Positions 43,965 to 56,470 are shown, counted from the stretch's first letter. The stretch: 64,000 nt of DNA from Catenaria anguillulae PL171 (GCA_002102555.1 MCFL01000079.1:45051-109050); one strand, 5' to 3'. Numbers and translations are program-made. Notes: generated by a model from the letters alone, not told the origin.

Positions 43965-45065
43965 TCACGGGTGCTCGGACTCGAAGTCCATGTGTTTGGG
44001 GTGGTTGGGTGCCGGTACCGGTGCGAGAGCGAGAGAGAGAGCGGTTGTGGCGAAGGCCGAGGCCTCGGCAGCGGGAGGCAGAGTCGTGGGAGCTTGGTGG
44101 GCAGTCGATGCCAGGCCCGGGACAATCTCAAACGCGGCCCGTGACAACGAAAACGACACCGAGACCTTGTCGGGGTCCGCTGGGCAAACGGCCCAGGCCA
44201 AGGGCGGAAACACGGCGACGCCAGCTCGGATCCACGAGCCGCGCATGCTCGTCTTGACGGCCGTCAGCATGAGGGCAGCGAGCTTGGCCACCTCGTCCAC
44301 GCCAGGGCCCGAGAGCCTGTCGAGCAGCTGGCCAGGCGTGCCGACGGAGACTGCGGCGTACCGGTCCTCATTAGTGGGAGCGACCGGACGCACCAGGTGC
44401 AGCCCTTGGCTGTCGTGGGATTGCTCGGCGGCGGCGGCAAGACAGTGCACGTCGCGTTGGGCGGCGTGGGCAATGGTCGGGTCGGCGGAGAGCGGATTGT
44501 ACAGGGTAAAGTGGGTGGCGTGCGGATCTTTGGTCTTGGCGGTCGCCGCGCCACAATCGAGGAAAAGCTGGAGCGCCGTGGCGGTGTCCAAGGAAACGTG
44601 GGCGACCCGGGCGCCGCTTGGGAGACCAGATGGCCGGAGCGAGACCATCGATTCGATAAAAACGCGGGCACCGGTTCGTACTTATTCCCACATTTATCCA
44701 CCTTTTCCCTCATCTTCTTTACTCACCAACGACCGTTCTGCCATCTCCTGTGATCCATTTCCAATACCAAAAACTCGCGCAACCGCTCTCACCGTCACCA
44801 AGTGCAGTATCATGCCCTTTGCCGACGCGACGTGCTCCATGGGGACCTCGACCTGGTTGGAAGGGTCGAGGGCTTGAGTGGCGACAAAGACGGCCGCGTC
44901 GTGAAAGAAGTCGCCTGCTGACGACACGCGGATCCACCCGCCAACATCGGCGGCAGGAGAAAAAGTTGAGGAATTCAAGGACTGCAGGATTCTGCCGGCG
45001 TTGGCGCGCGCAAAGTCCTCGAATGTGGGAGCGGGGTGGGTTTGCATGGGGGTGGAGGTGGCCAT
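43965..45065 (-). CDS. Hypothetical protein, two exons
   Basis: Not recognised. Exon 1 starts MATSTPMQTHPAPTFEDFAR (ATG 45,065; four residues of open frame precede it) and runs through VGGWIRVSSAGDFFHDAAVF to about 44,730. Exon 2 covers about 44,615 to the stop at 43,965 (HVSLDTATALQLFLDCGAAT, KLAALMLTAVKTSMRGSWIR, DPDKVSVSFSLSRAAFEIVP). The intron is uncertain: a GTGAGT donor at 44,726 does not keep the frame with the nearest acceptors, whereas a GTCGTT donor shortly before it spliced to CCCAAG does. About 330 aa in total. The ratio of small and hydrophobic residues suggests a folded soluble protein with a disordered Pro/Ala tail. Confidence 0.5.
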
Positions 45066-46094
45066 CATATTGGGCAATGGGAAGGCGGCGAGCCGGAGCC
45101 AGAGTCAGAGTGAGTAGGAGCTGTGGGTACTCCAAGGTGAACTTGTCGCATATCATGTCATGCCATGTCGATGAGCGATGAGCGAGCATTGATCACCGCC
45201 CGTGGCTGGGCACATGATTTGTCTCCCCCCTCTCCCTCACCGTCTCCCGTATGTATGTACGCATGCATCATGTACACGTACGGGTGAGGGTTTGGCACGT
45301 GCAGGCGCAGGCGCGGATGGGCGTGTTGGTGTTGTGGGCGGCGGGCCAGCGCGAAGTTTGGGAAGCGGGGATGTGGGGCTCATCAAAAACCAAACCGCCG
45401 ACGGAGACACAGGCGACGCTGGTTCAGGACGTGCGGACGAAGTGGATTGTGGCTAAATCGGCGGCGGGCTTGGCGCGTGCAACGTGGCGGGCGTGGCGAG
45501 AAAAGTAAAAACATGCCGTCTTGTTGCCGGGCAGGGAGGAGAATCAGTGTCGGGAGCAGATTTCGACGCCGATGTGGTCAATCCGAGACGACAGAAGACA
45601 GAAGGGGACGGATGGATGACCTTGATCAGCGGGCGCCCCGTCAGTGCCAGGCCTGACACCAAAGGGTGTTGGAGAATGCGGACGTACGTGGCGGACGACA
45701 TTGGCGAAGCAGAGGTGATTTGATCAATGCCGGCGGGGAGGGCCGGCGGGGCGAGATCGGATTGTGGCACCAGTGTCGGGTCGGCTTGGAGCTTTAGTGT
45801 TGTTGCCCGGGCGGTGCCCCGCTGTCGGTCGGGTCGTGTGCAAGAGTGACGACTTATTGGCCAGGAAAGAGCGATCGTTGGTTGGCGGGTCACCAGCTCC
45901 TTTTGAATATTAAATGGCTGATCAAACTGGTCAGCGTCACATCTTTCAGCTGAGAACGACGTGCCACTCCAATGCCAAGTTGACTGGCGAGGGCAACTCT
46001 TTGGTCGAGCCTACGTAGTACTCTGTTGCTCAATGAGCCAAAATGCAATGCAACGCTTTATATCCACACGGCTAGACTCACGACTCACAGCCAC
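45066..46094. other. Intergenic
   Basis: About 1 kb. Divergent-side promoter of the hypothetical gene at the left, 3' flank of the PPP1R21-like gene at the right. No ORF of interest. Confidence 0.4.
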
Positions 46095-48720
46095 TTACTT
46101 GTCCCTTTCCTCCTCCCTGGCCTTGACCACCTCCTCTTGCAACCGACACACCTCGTCCATGACCACCTGCAATTGCGCCGCATAACTCTCCTCCACATCC
46201 TTGACCTTATCCGTCGCCTCCTTGACCTGTTCCCGCAAGCTCTCGACCTCGCTCCTTGCCTGCTCCGCCTCTGCCCTTGCCTCACGCACTCGTTGGCGCT
46301 CCGCGTCCAACTGGGCCTCCAACTCGGCCGTGCGCAGCGCCAGCGTCAGATCCAATTGGTTTGCACGCGCGGAGGCGGATTCGGCAGCCGCGAGGGCAGC
46401 GTGCAGCTGCGAATCAAAGTGTGTGTGAAAGGCGGCGAGTTCTTTGGCATACGTGGATGCGGGGTCCACGGCTACCGTGTCGAGTTGCTCGCCTTCGGAT
46501 TCGTCGTCGTCGTCCTTGTTGTTGTTGTCGTCGGTGGCCGCGCGCGGGTGCAAGGTCGAGTGTCGACGCAGCACGCTGCCGCCAGAGGAAAGCAGAGAGG
46601 AGCGCGATTGGGTTTGCGTGGATTGCGAGGCGGAGGTGAGGTCGACTTGGGTTGAGCCGTCGGTGAGTGGTGCGGTGGTGGATTGCGAGCCCGTGGATGC
46701 GGTTGGAATCAGATCAGAGGGCTGGACTTGAGTCAAGGCGTGAGCTGTAGGTGTGGGTTGTGCGGCGAGTGCGAGAGAATGGACTTGGACTGGGTGGATC
46801 ATGAATAACATGAAAGATGTCAGTGGATATGTTGGGGAACAGAGCGATTCCAAGTTGGCGAGCGAAAGTATGTACATTCGCCAAGGGCTGCAGTGAGATC
46901 CAGCACGTGCTGCAGCCGGTCCATGGGCGAATCGAGGGTATCAAGGGTGGACTTGTGCGGTGCGAGTTTCTCGTACAGATCTGGCACAAGGTCGCGTCAG
47001 AAGCAAAACCGCCTGTTTACAACAAGAGTGGACGAACCAATCCATTTTCCAACCTCGGCCAATTTGGCCACCAGCTCGGAACACACGCCGCGGATGGGCC
47101 GATGGGTGGATGCGAGCACTTGAACGTGCGCAGATGAATGCCGCAAGAATGCCCGTGTTGGCTCTGGATCCCAGCCTGATGTTGAAGATGAATCGGATGT
47201 CGCGAGCGAGATGATTTGGTGCTTGACGTGGGCAATTGCCGAGGTATCTGTTCCGTCTTCTTGAAGCCTGCGGCAAGGAGATAGGTATGAGGTTCATCAA
47301 CTGGGAAAAGCACCGGATGATATGTCGTACAAGTTGTGATATGCGTCAAAGAATGAAACGAGAAACTCGCGGTGCGGCAAAATGGCGACCTTGTCGGACG
47401 CAAGACATGGTGGACATGTAGCGAGGACCTGATTGAGGAGCAAGAGCACGGGCCGTTTCTTCTCTTTGACGAGCGGGATCAACTGACGAATGATGCGTGC
47501 GTAAGTTGTGAAAGAACGATGGGCGGTACGGATGATGGCTGCATGAATATCGGCGAGCGTTGAGGCAGAAATGGTGGACGTGAAATAGGTTGATGCCTGC
47601 GAAAGGAGAAACAAAAAAAAAACACGTGTTAGCGAGCATGCAAGAGAAGTGACGAGAGCAAAGAATCGAGCACCAACCATGAACGCCGACAAGGTGGCGC
47701 CGAGACTTTCGTCCATGAGCGCCTTGTCCTCCTTGGCAGCCTGCAACCCTTGCTCGCGCTGCTGCACCTCGGCCTGCAACCTAGCCACCATCTCAACGCC
47801 ACGAGCCAGCTCGACTTCCAACCGATCGCGCTCTTGCACTTGGACCTGCAACAGGTCCAATTGCGCCTTTGCGCGTTGGAGGTCTTGCATGGCCAGGTCC
47901 CGCTGCGCAAGAGCATCCGACTGTGCCGACAAGGTGAATGCTTTTGCATCAGCGAGTTCGGATTGCAAGTGTTCGTTTTCGGCAATACGGCGCTCGAGTT
48001 CCTGGGCGGTGGTTTCGAGAAGTTGGCGGGTAGCTGCGAGTTCTTGGGCGAGAGAAGAGGCCGAGCCCGTGGGGAGCTCCCGTTGTGCTGCTGATGAGGT
48101 GGCCGTGGCCGTGGAACCCCGTGAGGAGGCGGACGAGCCCGGTCGAAAGAGGCCCGAAATGAGGCCCAAGGCGGGAGATCTTGCTCGTGCAGAAGTGGCT
48201 CCAGAGATGGGTAATGGAGAAGAACCACCCCCAGAGCGAATATCCGACTGCAACTGCTCGATGCGGCGGGACAGAGTCGAGTTGTGGAAGGCCATCGAGT
48301 CAAGCTTTTGCGCATGAGCGCGAATGACGGCATCTTTGGCTTGGAGCTGTTGGTTGAGGTCGGCGACGCGCTGGCGCTCCTGGAGAAGGGCCTTTTTCAG
48401 AACGAGCGAGTGTGCCTTTGCGCGGCCGAGTTGTTGGGCAATGGGTTCGTTTGAAGTTGCGTTTGCGTTTGCGTTTGCGGTTGAGGTTGAGGTTGAGGCT
48501 GCGGACGAGAAGGAGACGTCACCCGGGCCGAGCAGCAGGGAGTGGCTGTTGCTATTTCTGTTTGGGTTTGGGTTTGGATTGCCATTGGCGGTAGCAGTTG
48601 CCGAAGTTGAGGCCAAGGTTGAGAAGGTGTGATGAGAGTGGTGAGAGTGGTGAGAGTGGCGAGAATGGCGCGACGATGAGGCAGCGGACGCAGGAGACGT
48701 GGAGCGCGAGCGAGAAGGAC

Positions 48721-48751
<31 letters not shown>

Positions 48752-48766
48752 AAGAGGCGATGACAT
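46095..48766 (-). CDS. PPP1R21 homologue (KLRAQ-domain coiled-coil protein, FERRY complex subunit)
   Basis: In animals PPP1R21 is an early-endosomal protein and subunit of the Rab5 effector complex FERRY, which links mRNAs and translation factors to endosomes. Exons 48766-47678, 47596-47331, 47267-47038, 46980-46876, 46789-46095; all GT-AG, phases consistent; 794 aa (human 780). After a Pro10-type and His/Ser low-complexity start, residues about 115-180 match the KLRAQ domain: KAHSLVLKKALLQERQRVAD ... KLDSMAFHNSTLSRRIEQLQ, compare VLKKGVVDEQ and MDSLTFRNLQLAKRVELLQ in human. Middle blocks FTSTISASTLADIHAAIIRT and EVGKWIDLYEKLAPH fit the following conserved region. The C-terminal coiled coil ends EEVVKAREEERDK. 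Head-to-head with the next gene. Confidence 0.85.
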
Positions 48767-49076
48767 TGCAATTGTAAATATGAAAGATGATTGCATAGAC
48801 ACGAGTACTGGGAATTGCCTAGAGAATCGAATCAATCAATTGTGTTTGTACAGTCTTGCCATGTGCTTAAGGGTAGTAGGTGGTTGTAATGGTTGCGTCG
48901 TCCCGGTGATCTCCATCTCCGTCTCGATCGTGATCTGATCTCATCCATTCCACGATGACGATGACGTTGAGGTTGAGGTTGTAGTCCTGCCTCATACAGT
49001 AAGATACACATATGGAAAATGGATCCCATTCCATCATGCCCATTGCCCATGACTCGATGAATTTTGCTGCTCTCCA

Positions 49077-49079
49077 TCT

Positions 49080-49111
<32 letters not shown>

Positions 49112-49121
49112 TTGTCCTTGA
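49077..49121 (+). repeat. Hexanucleotide repeat (CTTGAC)n
   Basis: About seven copies of CTTGAC with one change (CTTGTC), immediately upstream of the next gene's preferred ATG. In frame it would add alternating Leu-Thr to an N-terminal extension. Confidence 0.9.
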
Positions 49122-49129
49122 CCGTTATG

Positions 49130-50409
49130 ATGCCCATCTCGTCGCCAAACGGCAAGTTCCTGGCCACCCGTCCACTTGCACTTCAAGTTCGCGCTGCTCT
49201 CAGGCTCTTCACTCCTTCCACTCAACGCCTCTCCTTCTCTTGCTCCTCCCCGTCCCAATCCGTCACACCCGACCCGCGCCCTGACGCAACCGACTCTGGG
49301 CCCACCCCATCCCCAACCCCAACCTCAATTCCTTCTTCCTCGCACTCGCATTCGCACTCGCACTCGTTGCGCTCCTTGCGCACAAAGGGCGTCCATCTTC
49401 CCTGGCTCTTCAACCAAGATCCGCCACGTCTCGCCACCCGCGACGCTCTCATTCCCGTCAACCAAGTCCGAGCGCGCGACCTGCCCTTTCCGCGCAACCT
49501 CGCCTTCCCCATTGCCCGCCTCGCGTGCGATTATCTCGCGTACAAGTGGACCCATGCGCTCTTCTTGCCCGGCGGCGAGGGCATCTACTCGAGCGAGGAC
49601 GAGTTTGTTGAGGGCGCCAGGGAGGCCGTCAAGCCTGCGTTGGAGGCAGCCTTGTCATTTGATGCTGCTGACGCTCAATCGGCACGGTCCTTGAGCAGCA
49701 TGCGCTCCTTGTTTTCGCGGGCGTTTTACGATCGAGTTCAAGAGCAGTACGAGACTTTGGCCAACATCGATCGTAATCTTGCCGTCAAGTTGGTCATTGA
49801 CAAGGTGCACGAGGACGCTTACCTTCGCGCTCGCTTTGCATTGGTACATTCATGTTTACCCTTGATTCTTTCCTCGTATCCCTGATCCGACTCACCAGTC
49901 CAATTGAAATGCGTTGTGCATAGGCTGGCGACAAGAATGTCCTGCTTGCCCACCCATCCTCCTCTACAAAGGCCGTCTCGATTGGGCCCCTCTCCATGAT
50001 TGCACGCAAAAAGCCCCGCTTTGGCACCGGATCGCACCCTTCCGACTCGACGTCGGCCACAACCATTTTCAATACGGAACACCTCGTCATGCCCGCCACG
50101 CCACAAGACGTTGCCGTCCAAATTCACATGGACATTGCCGTCACCATCAACGGATCCATCACCATTCGCGACTCCGTGGCCGCGCAAAAAGACGGCGGGA
50201 CACTGGCCAACACGGAAAAGGACGCGACGGTGAACGGCGATCCAGCGGCCGCAGGCGTCATTGTACACGAAGAATTTGTCGATCGCGAGGTGGTGGTGCG
50301 GTTTGCCAGCGTGCCCATTGGCGTGACAGAAGAGGATAGGGATATCCAATGGATTGTGTGGGATGTGGACTATTGGATGGAGGCGGAAATGAGGGACAAT
50401 GAAGAGTGA
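49130..50409 (+). CDS. Putative mitochondrial protein of unknown function
   Basis: Exons 49130-49843 and 49924-50409, an 80-nt intron (GTACATTC...TGCATAG), 399 aa. N-terminus MPISSPNGKFLATRPLALQV followed by RAALRLFTPSTQRLSF is rich in Arg, Ser and Leu without acids, a typical mitochondrial presequence. Ser/Pro/His-rich spacer to about residue 90. Residues 110-235 are helical (FPIARLACDYLAYKW, AVKLVIDKVHEDAYLRARFA). The second exon is beta-rich and ends VVVRFASVPIGVTEEDRD then IQWIVWDVDYWM. A helical stretch followed by a compact beta/NTF2-like region recalls the Tim44/MBA1/mL45 group, but I see no diagnostic motif. ATG 49,127 and 49,064 are in-frame alternatives; the latter would read through the hexanucleotide repeat. 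Confidence 0.7.
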
Positions 50410-51769
50410 TCCCTTTATGTATACATATCCAAGTTGGGCATTGACTGGTTGCTGTCACCCAATGTTATTTGCTTGTGTTCTTACACTTTCACACTAATTG
50501 AATTGGAAATTCAATGGACGGAGGTTTGGTTCCGTTCTCAAGGAAGCTTATGGAAGGCTCTTTGGAAAACGCCAAGTCTTTTTCGGAAAGACAATGGAAC
50601 AATGGCCTGGGGTGGCACCCCAGATCGAAGCACGGTGATTGGCTGGGTGGTCCCACATGGCACCAATTGGCGTGGGAGACTATTTGTGGAAGATGAAAGC
50701 GGTGCCTGGTTCAGATGGTGAAAAAAAAGGTTGCAGGCGATTGAGCTGAGGTCGAGGTCTGGATGAGCGAGAGCAGCAGACAGCTAAGTATGTATTTACC
50801 TACAAATCATCCCAGAGCGCCCCTCCCGCTCTTTCGTGGATGGGTGATAACAGTTGCAACTGCATCCAACGATCGCAAGTACGTCGTCAATTCCGCAATG
50901 AAACCGGCCACAGCTCGAATCCACCCACAGAAACCATCTCCGATCAGGCATTCTGTGGCCGCTGGCTCGCTCTTGCCCGCTCGCCGCCTCTCCCCGATCT
51001 CACACATACGAAAACGGCGGAGCTCTTCAAAAGCTAGAGCCTGCCCCTCCTTGTTTCCCGTCTCCCGCCTCTCGCTCTGTCTGGGACACTAACCGCCGCC
51101 GTTGTCCTTGAACCTGCAGCCTGCAGCCAGAACCATTTTCAACCTTTGCAACTCGCTTTTTGCCTCCATTGTACTTGACTCGGCAAGCTCAACGGCCCAT
51201 TTCGGCAACCTCCTTACCCGATCGCCTGTGCTCTCCCGTGCTTCGGGGTTGCCTGTTCCGTCCGATCCTTGATTGTGTACGTACACACATTGCCTCTCTT
51301 CCCTCATCATCATTGCCGCGGTCGGAGCGGTCTCCGTGCTCGGCCTCGATCAACTTTACATTGGGTCCATCCATCATCCATTCTTTTGGCTTGTCCACGC
51401 GTTCGGAACTTTGCATCTTGCTCGCACTTCGATCCGACTGTGCCTTGAAACGGTTCCGTTGCTGGACTCACCACGACACCACGCAAGCGGTGGTGCAATC
51501 GTGGGCGCATAGTCATCGGGGACGCCAAGACATCCTCTGAGCCAGTCACCCTGCGCATTTTCCGCTTCGATTTGCCGCTCATGTATTGTACCGATGCAAT
51601 TCCGCTGTTGACGCTGCCGACCTGATGCAACCGCCTCCTTCCACCTCCCATCTACGCGCTCAACGTCAATGCCACTTACCCACGGCGTCTGATCCTGCCT
51701 CCAGAGCCCGATCCGCTCAATTCAACAGCAACTGCATTTACAGCCGCTACTCGCGAGACTTGTCCAACT
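50410..51769. other. Upstream region of the P-type ATPase
   Basis: About 1.36 kb. Pyrimidine-rich in its last 700 bp. Overlapping open frames on both strands (around 51,160-51,540) lack protein character. I read it as promoter and 5' UTR. Confidence 0.4.
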
Positions 51770-54700
51770 ATGGGTAAGAAGCAGGAGAAAAAGAGCGTCG
51801 CTCTGGTACTTTGTTTGCCCTTTCTATTTTCCAATGAAGCATTGCCATCCATTCTCCATGACGCTCACCCTTTGCTCACGTTCCATTCTCTACAAACAGG
51901 ATGAGCACAAGCTCACCCTCGACGAGATATGCGACCGATACAAAACGGCCGCCGACCCGTCGCAGCCGGCGTCCTCGCCAGGCCTGACGCCCGAGGAAGC
52001 CGCACGCCGACTGGCGGCCGACGGACCCAACCAAATGTCGCCCGCGAAAACCACACACCCGTTCATCAAGTTTATGGAACACTTGCTTGCCCTGTTCAAC
52101 TTGCTGCTGCTCGTTGCAGGTGGACTCACGCTCATCCTGTACTTTGTCGACCCCGAGGGCAATGCCTCAAACATTTACGCCGGCCCGATTCTGTTGGGTG
52201 TTGCGTTCCTCAACGCCTTTATCGAGTTTTACATGGGCGCGAAGTCGGAGGCGGCGTTGCGCACGTTTATGAACATGATCCCTGCCAAGGCAACGGCAAT
52301 TCGCGGAGGGAAACTCGTTGTGCTTCCCGCGTCGGATTTGGTCAAGGGCGACGTTGTCTTTGTGCGCATGGGCGACAAGACGCCCGCAGATGTGCGCTTG
52401 TTCAAGACGCAGGACATGAAGGTGGACAACTCGTCATTGACGGGTGAGTCGGAGCCACAGGATCGGGTTCCAACAAACACGCACGACACGGCGCTCGAGG
52501 CGACCAACTTGGCATTCAACTCGACGCTTGTGGTTTCTGGTGAAGGGTATGGTATTGTGATTCGCACGGGTGACGATACCGTGATTGGCCAGATTGCAAA
52601 CTTGACCCAGTCAGAAAAGAAGCGCAAGTCGCCCCTCACCGAGGAAATCGAGTCGTTTGTCAAGTTTATCGGATCGCTCGCCGGCCTGACGGCCATCATC
52701 TTCTTTATTGTGGCGCAGGTCAAGACCAACCAGATTGGCATCTCGTTCAACTTTGCCATTGGTGTGCTCGTCGCTTGGGTCCCGCAAGGTTTGCCCGGAA
52801 CCGTGACCATGCTCTTGACAATTGCTGCAAAGCGTATGGCTCAACAACAGGTGCTCGTCAAGGACTTGACGGGTGTCGAAACGCTTGGATCCATCACGCT
52901 GCTCGCCACGGACAAGACGGGTACATTGACGCGCAACCAAATGACCGTGTCCAACATCTGGACCCACTTCAAGACGTATGCCCTGCTGGCCGACTCGCGC
53001 ACGTTGCAAGACGGCGAGGTGGCGTTTGATTCGTCCGTTACCGGTGTCCAGGACATTCTCAACATTTCGGCGCTGTGCTCGCGTGCACGGTTTGACAAGT
53101 CGGATGTCCCCATGGACCAGCGCGAGATTATCGGAGATGCGACCGAAACGGGCCTGTTCCGTCTGGCCACGCAAAAGATTCGCGACTTTGATTCGCTCGC
53201 CGGCAAGTTCCCAAAGGTCCTCGAGTTGCCCTTCAACTCGGACACCAAGTGGCACATGACCATTCACAAGATGCCGCATGCCAACGGCGTGTATACGACC
53301 TTCATCAAGGGTGCCCCCGAACGCGTGCTGCGGATTTGCTCGACCATCTTGGACGACAAGGGCGCCGTTGTGCCCTTGACCGAGGAGCACAAGGTCGACT
53401 TCAACACTGCCTACGAACACATGGCGTCCAAGGGTCATCGTGTGCTTGCCTTTGCCAAGTTTGAGTTGCCTGGTTCCGAGTACCCCGAATCGCACGAGTT
53501 TGTCAAGGAGGAAAAGAACTTCCCCATGTCTGGTCTGACGTTTGTTGGTTTGTCGTCTCTCGAGGATCCGCCCAAGCACGGCGTGCGCGAGGCTGTTGGT
53601 CATTGCCGCCGCGCTGGTATCAAGGTCACCATGGTGACTGGAGATCATCCGTTGACGGCAGAAGCGATTGGGCGCAAGATCAACCTCATGATTTCCGACA
53701 CCAAGGAAAAGATGGCAAAACGGTTGGGTGTCGAGGTGGACCAGGTGCCCGAGGAAGACGTCAAGGCCATTGTGATTCACGGCGAAAAGATCGACTCGTT
53801 GACCGAGGAGGACTGGGATCTCATCTTTTCCAAGGAGGAAATCATCTTTGCACGCACGTCGCCCAAACACAAGTTGCAAATCGTCAAGCGTGCCCAGTCC
53901 ATGGGCCACATTGTTGGTGTGACTGGCGACGGTGTCAATGACTCACCCGCGCTCAAAAAGGCCGATTTGGGGATTGCCATGAACATTTCCGGATCCGACG
54001 TGTCCAAGGAAGCCGCCGCCATGATTCTCATGGACGACAACTTTGCCTCTATCATCAACGGTATTCGCGAAGGTCGGTTGATCTTCTCCAACCTGAAAAA
54101 GTCGCTACGCTATGTGCTCGTGCACAGTATTCCCGAAGTCATGCCCCAGCTCTTGTTTGTGATTGTCCCGTTGCCCGTGGGTATCGGAGTGTTGCCCATT
54201 CTCGCCATTGATTTGGGCTACGAGTTGTTTGCCGCCTTGTCGTTTGCGTGGGAGTTGCCCGAGTCGGAGGGGCTCATGAAGCTGCAACCGCGTCGTCCCG
54301 TCAATGCCGATTCCGTCGACTACTTGCGCGCGCGCCGGGCATTTGACAACCAGTTCAAGTTGGCCACGGGCGACGACGAGGACGACGACGACGAGCGCGA
54401 GCTCACGTTCCGCGAGCGGCTGCGCCGGTACACGTCGGGCGAGTATTGGAGCCGCTGGTTCTTCTCTCGCGACCACGGCGAGCGCATGGTTGACGGTGAC
54501 TCGCTCTCCTGGATGTACCTCGAGTCGGGCGTCATTCAGTACATTGGCGCGCAAGTCACCTTCTTTGTCGTGTTCTATTACTACTACTCGGAGGAACTCA
54601 AGCAGTACTTGAACTTGACCCCAACCGACCTGTACCTGTGCGCCAGTTTTGCCTCTGACAAGCAAGTCCAATGGGGTCATCAGCCATGCCCCGTCGGCGG

Positions 54701-55106
54701 CGGCCGAATCATTTCCAAGAAGGACCAAGAAGAGGCGCTCGCGCAAGCTCAAGGTGCCTGGTACTTGTCGATTGTGCTTTGCCAGCTCTTCAACTTGTTT
54801 GCGTGCAAGACGTCGTTCACGTCGCCCTTCCGCCGCTACATCTTCAAGAATGTGCAAACATACAAGACGCTGACGGCCGGTTTGCTGTTTGCGTTTGGTA
54901 TTGTGTACATTCCCGGCTTGTGCACCGCATTCGGCCTGTCGAACCGCCTGAACCCGCTCTTTTTGCTCATCCCCATTGGTTTCGGTATCGTCACCTTCCT
55001 GTACGCTGGGCTGCGCCATTGGATCAAGATGCGCTTGTCGCCTGTCAAGTTCACGCCCGAACCGCTGGGCTTGCAAATGCATGCGACACGATACTCTCAT
55101 GCATAA
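51770..55106 (+). CDS. Type IIC P-type ATPase, Na/K-ATPase alpha-like
   Basis: Plasma-membrane cation pump. Exon 1 (51770-51805) encodes MGKKQEKKSVAL; a 94-nt intron; exon 2 is 51900-55106; 1080 aa. Canonical sites: TGESEP (actuator domain), phosphorylated Asp in DKTGTLTRNQMTV (D350), TGDHPLTAEAIG, TGDGVNDSPALKKADLGIAM. ETLGS before DKTG, LVHSIPEVMPQ (M5) and AIDLGYEL (M6) place it in class IIC. Differences from animal Na/K pumps: M4 reads VPQGLPGTV instead of VPEGLLATV, so the cation-binding Glu is Gln (Q308), and the second M6 Asp (DLGTD) is Glu (DLGYE). A long acidic insert (DDEDDDDERE) lies in the M6-M7 loop. Fungal IIC pumps are known in Blastocladiella (BePAT1/2). Ion specificity cannot be read here; no beta subunit is seen in the window. 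Confidence 0.95.
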
Positions 55107-55689
55107 GTTGTGGGCACTTTTGCCTCTTGTCCGGTGCCCGAGTCGTTTATCGCTCCTCTAAACCCATAAATCAGTCAGTATCCCTAATTACCTCGTTTCC
55201 TAGTGTAAGGCTACCCCTCGTTTCTTTTACTATTCGCTTGCTTTGTGATTATGTTTCTCCCCACCACTGTTGTGTTTACCTTCACTATAATGTTACTTGT
55301 TCCGTCCATTGGCACTCTCAGCGCGCATTGAACGACTGGTCACGTTGACTGAGCCGCTGCAGGCGCAAATGTGTAACTCGCTCCACCACCCTAAACAGAC
55401 ACCAGGGGTGATATACTTGAGATCATGCACTGCGAGTCTGTGACCGACCTTACTATGTATTTACATGATGGCATGACTGAGAAGTGAGAACACCCCTGCT
55501 GAGAACAAATGATCCCATCATCAGAACGTGGCGGAAGCAAACCGCCCTTTGTTCATCGTCAACCAGATCGGCGCGTGAATCGAAGTGCCAACGCCGATCC
55601 TTTTTTCTCATTGCGCCACTTGCCAACCCGCTGCATCCACAAGCTGTGAACAGTCTGCACCCTTCTCCACGACGGACGTCGATTTCAAC
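55107..55689. other. ATPase 3' flank and uL23 promoter
   Basis: 580 bp. T-rich 3' UTR-like sequence to about 55,300, then the upstream region of the ribosomal protein gene. A CT-rich stretch precedes the uL23 ATG. No other gene. Confidence 0.5.
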
Positions 55690-56470
55690 ATGTCGAAGAC
55701 CGCAAGTGAGTACCAATTTCACAATGTATACAGGCACCATGCACAAATTCGGCAGCATGACCAGCGCCGGCAGCGCAGCGCCAGCAGCCCAGACTATCTC
55801 ATCATCCCTCAAAATCACCGCCCGCCCATCTCGGACCTCTGGCTTTAGCGAACCGCCGCTGAATGCTGCTGAATTGCAGTGCCCGAATCCATGCATTTCG
55901 TCCACTCTGGCCCTGACCTAACTCGCGGAACCCTCGCTTGTTCCTGAAATCTCTAGCCCCCGCCAAATCCAAGGCTCTTGCCGCCCGCAAGGCTGCCCTC
56001 AAGGGTGTGCAGGCCACCAAGGCCCGCAAGATCCGCACCTCGTCGACCTTCCGTCGCCCCAAGACCTTGCAGCTTGCCCGCAAGCCCAAGTACTCGCGCA
56101 AGTCGGCCCCCGCTGCCCCGCGTCTCAACTCGCTCAACGTGCTCAAGTACCCCTTGACCACCGAGACCGCCATGAAGCTGATTGAGGACCAAAACACCCT
56201 CGTCTTCATCACCGACGTGCTCGCCAACAAGTACCAGATCAAGCAGGCCGTCAAGGACTCGTTCCAGGTTGAGGTCAAGAAGATCCGCACTCTTGTCCGC
56301 CCCGACGGCAAGAAGAAGGCTTTCGTCCGCCTCTCTGCCGACACTGACGCCATGGAGGTTGCCAACCGGGTTCGTTGCATTTCCTTTTCTGTTCTGACTC
56401 GATTGCGGTTGCCATTTAAGTCTAACGCTCTCTATTCTCCCTCAACTTCTTACAGATTGGTTTCGTTTAA
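55690..56470 (+). CDS. RPL25: 60S ribosomal protein uL23 (Rpl25/L23a)
   Basis: Component of the large subunit at the polypeptide exit tunnel, binding 25S rRNA and docking SRP and NAC. Three exons: 55690-55705 (MSKTA plus one base), 55957-56369, 56456-56470 (last four codons IGFV and stop); 147 aa, within the normal range. Conserved features: basic N-terminus [18 protein letters not shown], then [40 protein letters not shown], and the end [14 protein letters not shown], close to yeast ALDIANRIGYI. Intron 1 is 251 nt, well above the window's usual 56-110, a common trait of first introns in ribosomal protein genes. I looked for box C/D motifs in it and found none. Confidence 0.97.

Noticed and set aside
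43990-44877. 295-codon + strand open frame
   Set aside because: Antisense to the two-exon hypothetical protein, whose composition is more protein-like.
52611-53909. Long reverse open frame (432 codons) inside the P-type ATPase
   Set aside because: Antisense shadow of a strongly conserved gene; composition is typical of mirrored codons (His/Arg/Gly-rich).
55706-55956. Possible snoRNA in the 251-nt first intron of uL23
   Set aside because: No C (RUGAUGA) and D (CUGA) box pair and no clear H/ACA structure could be found.
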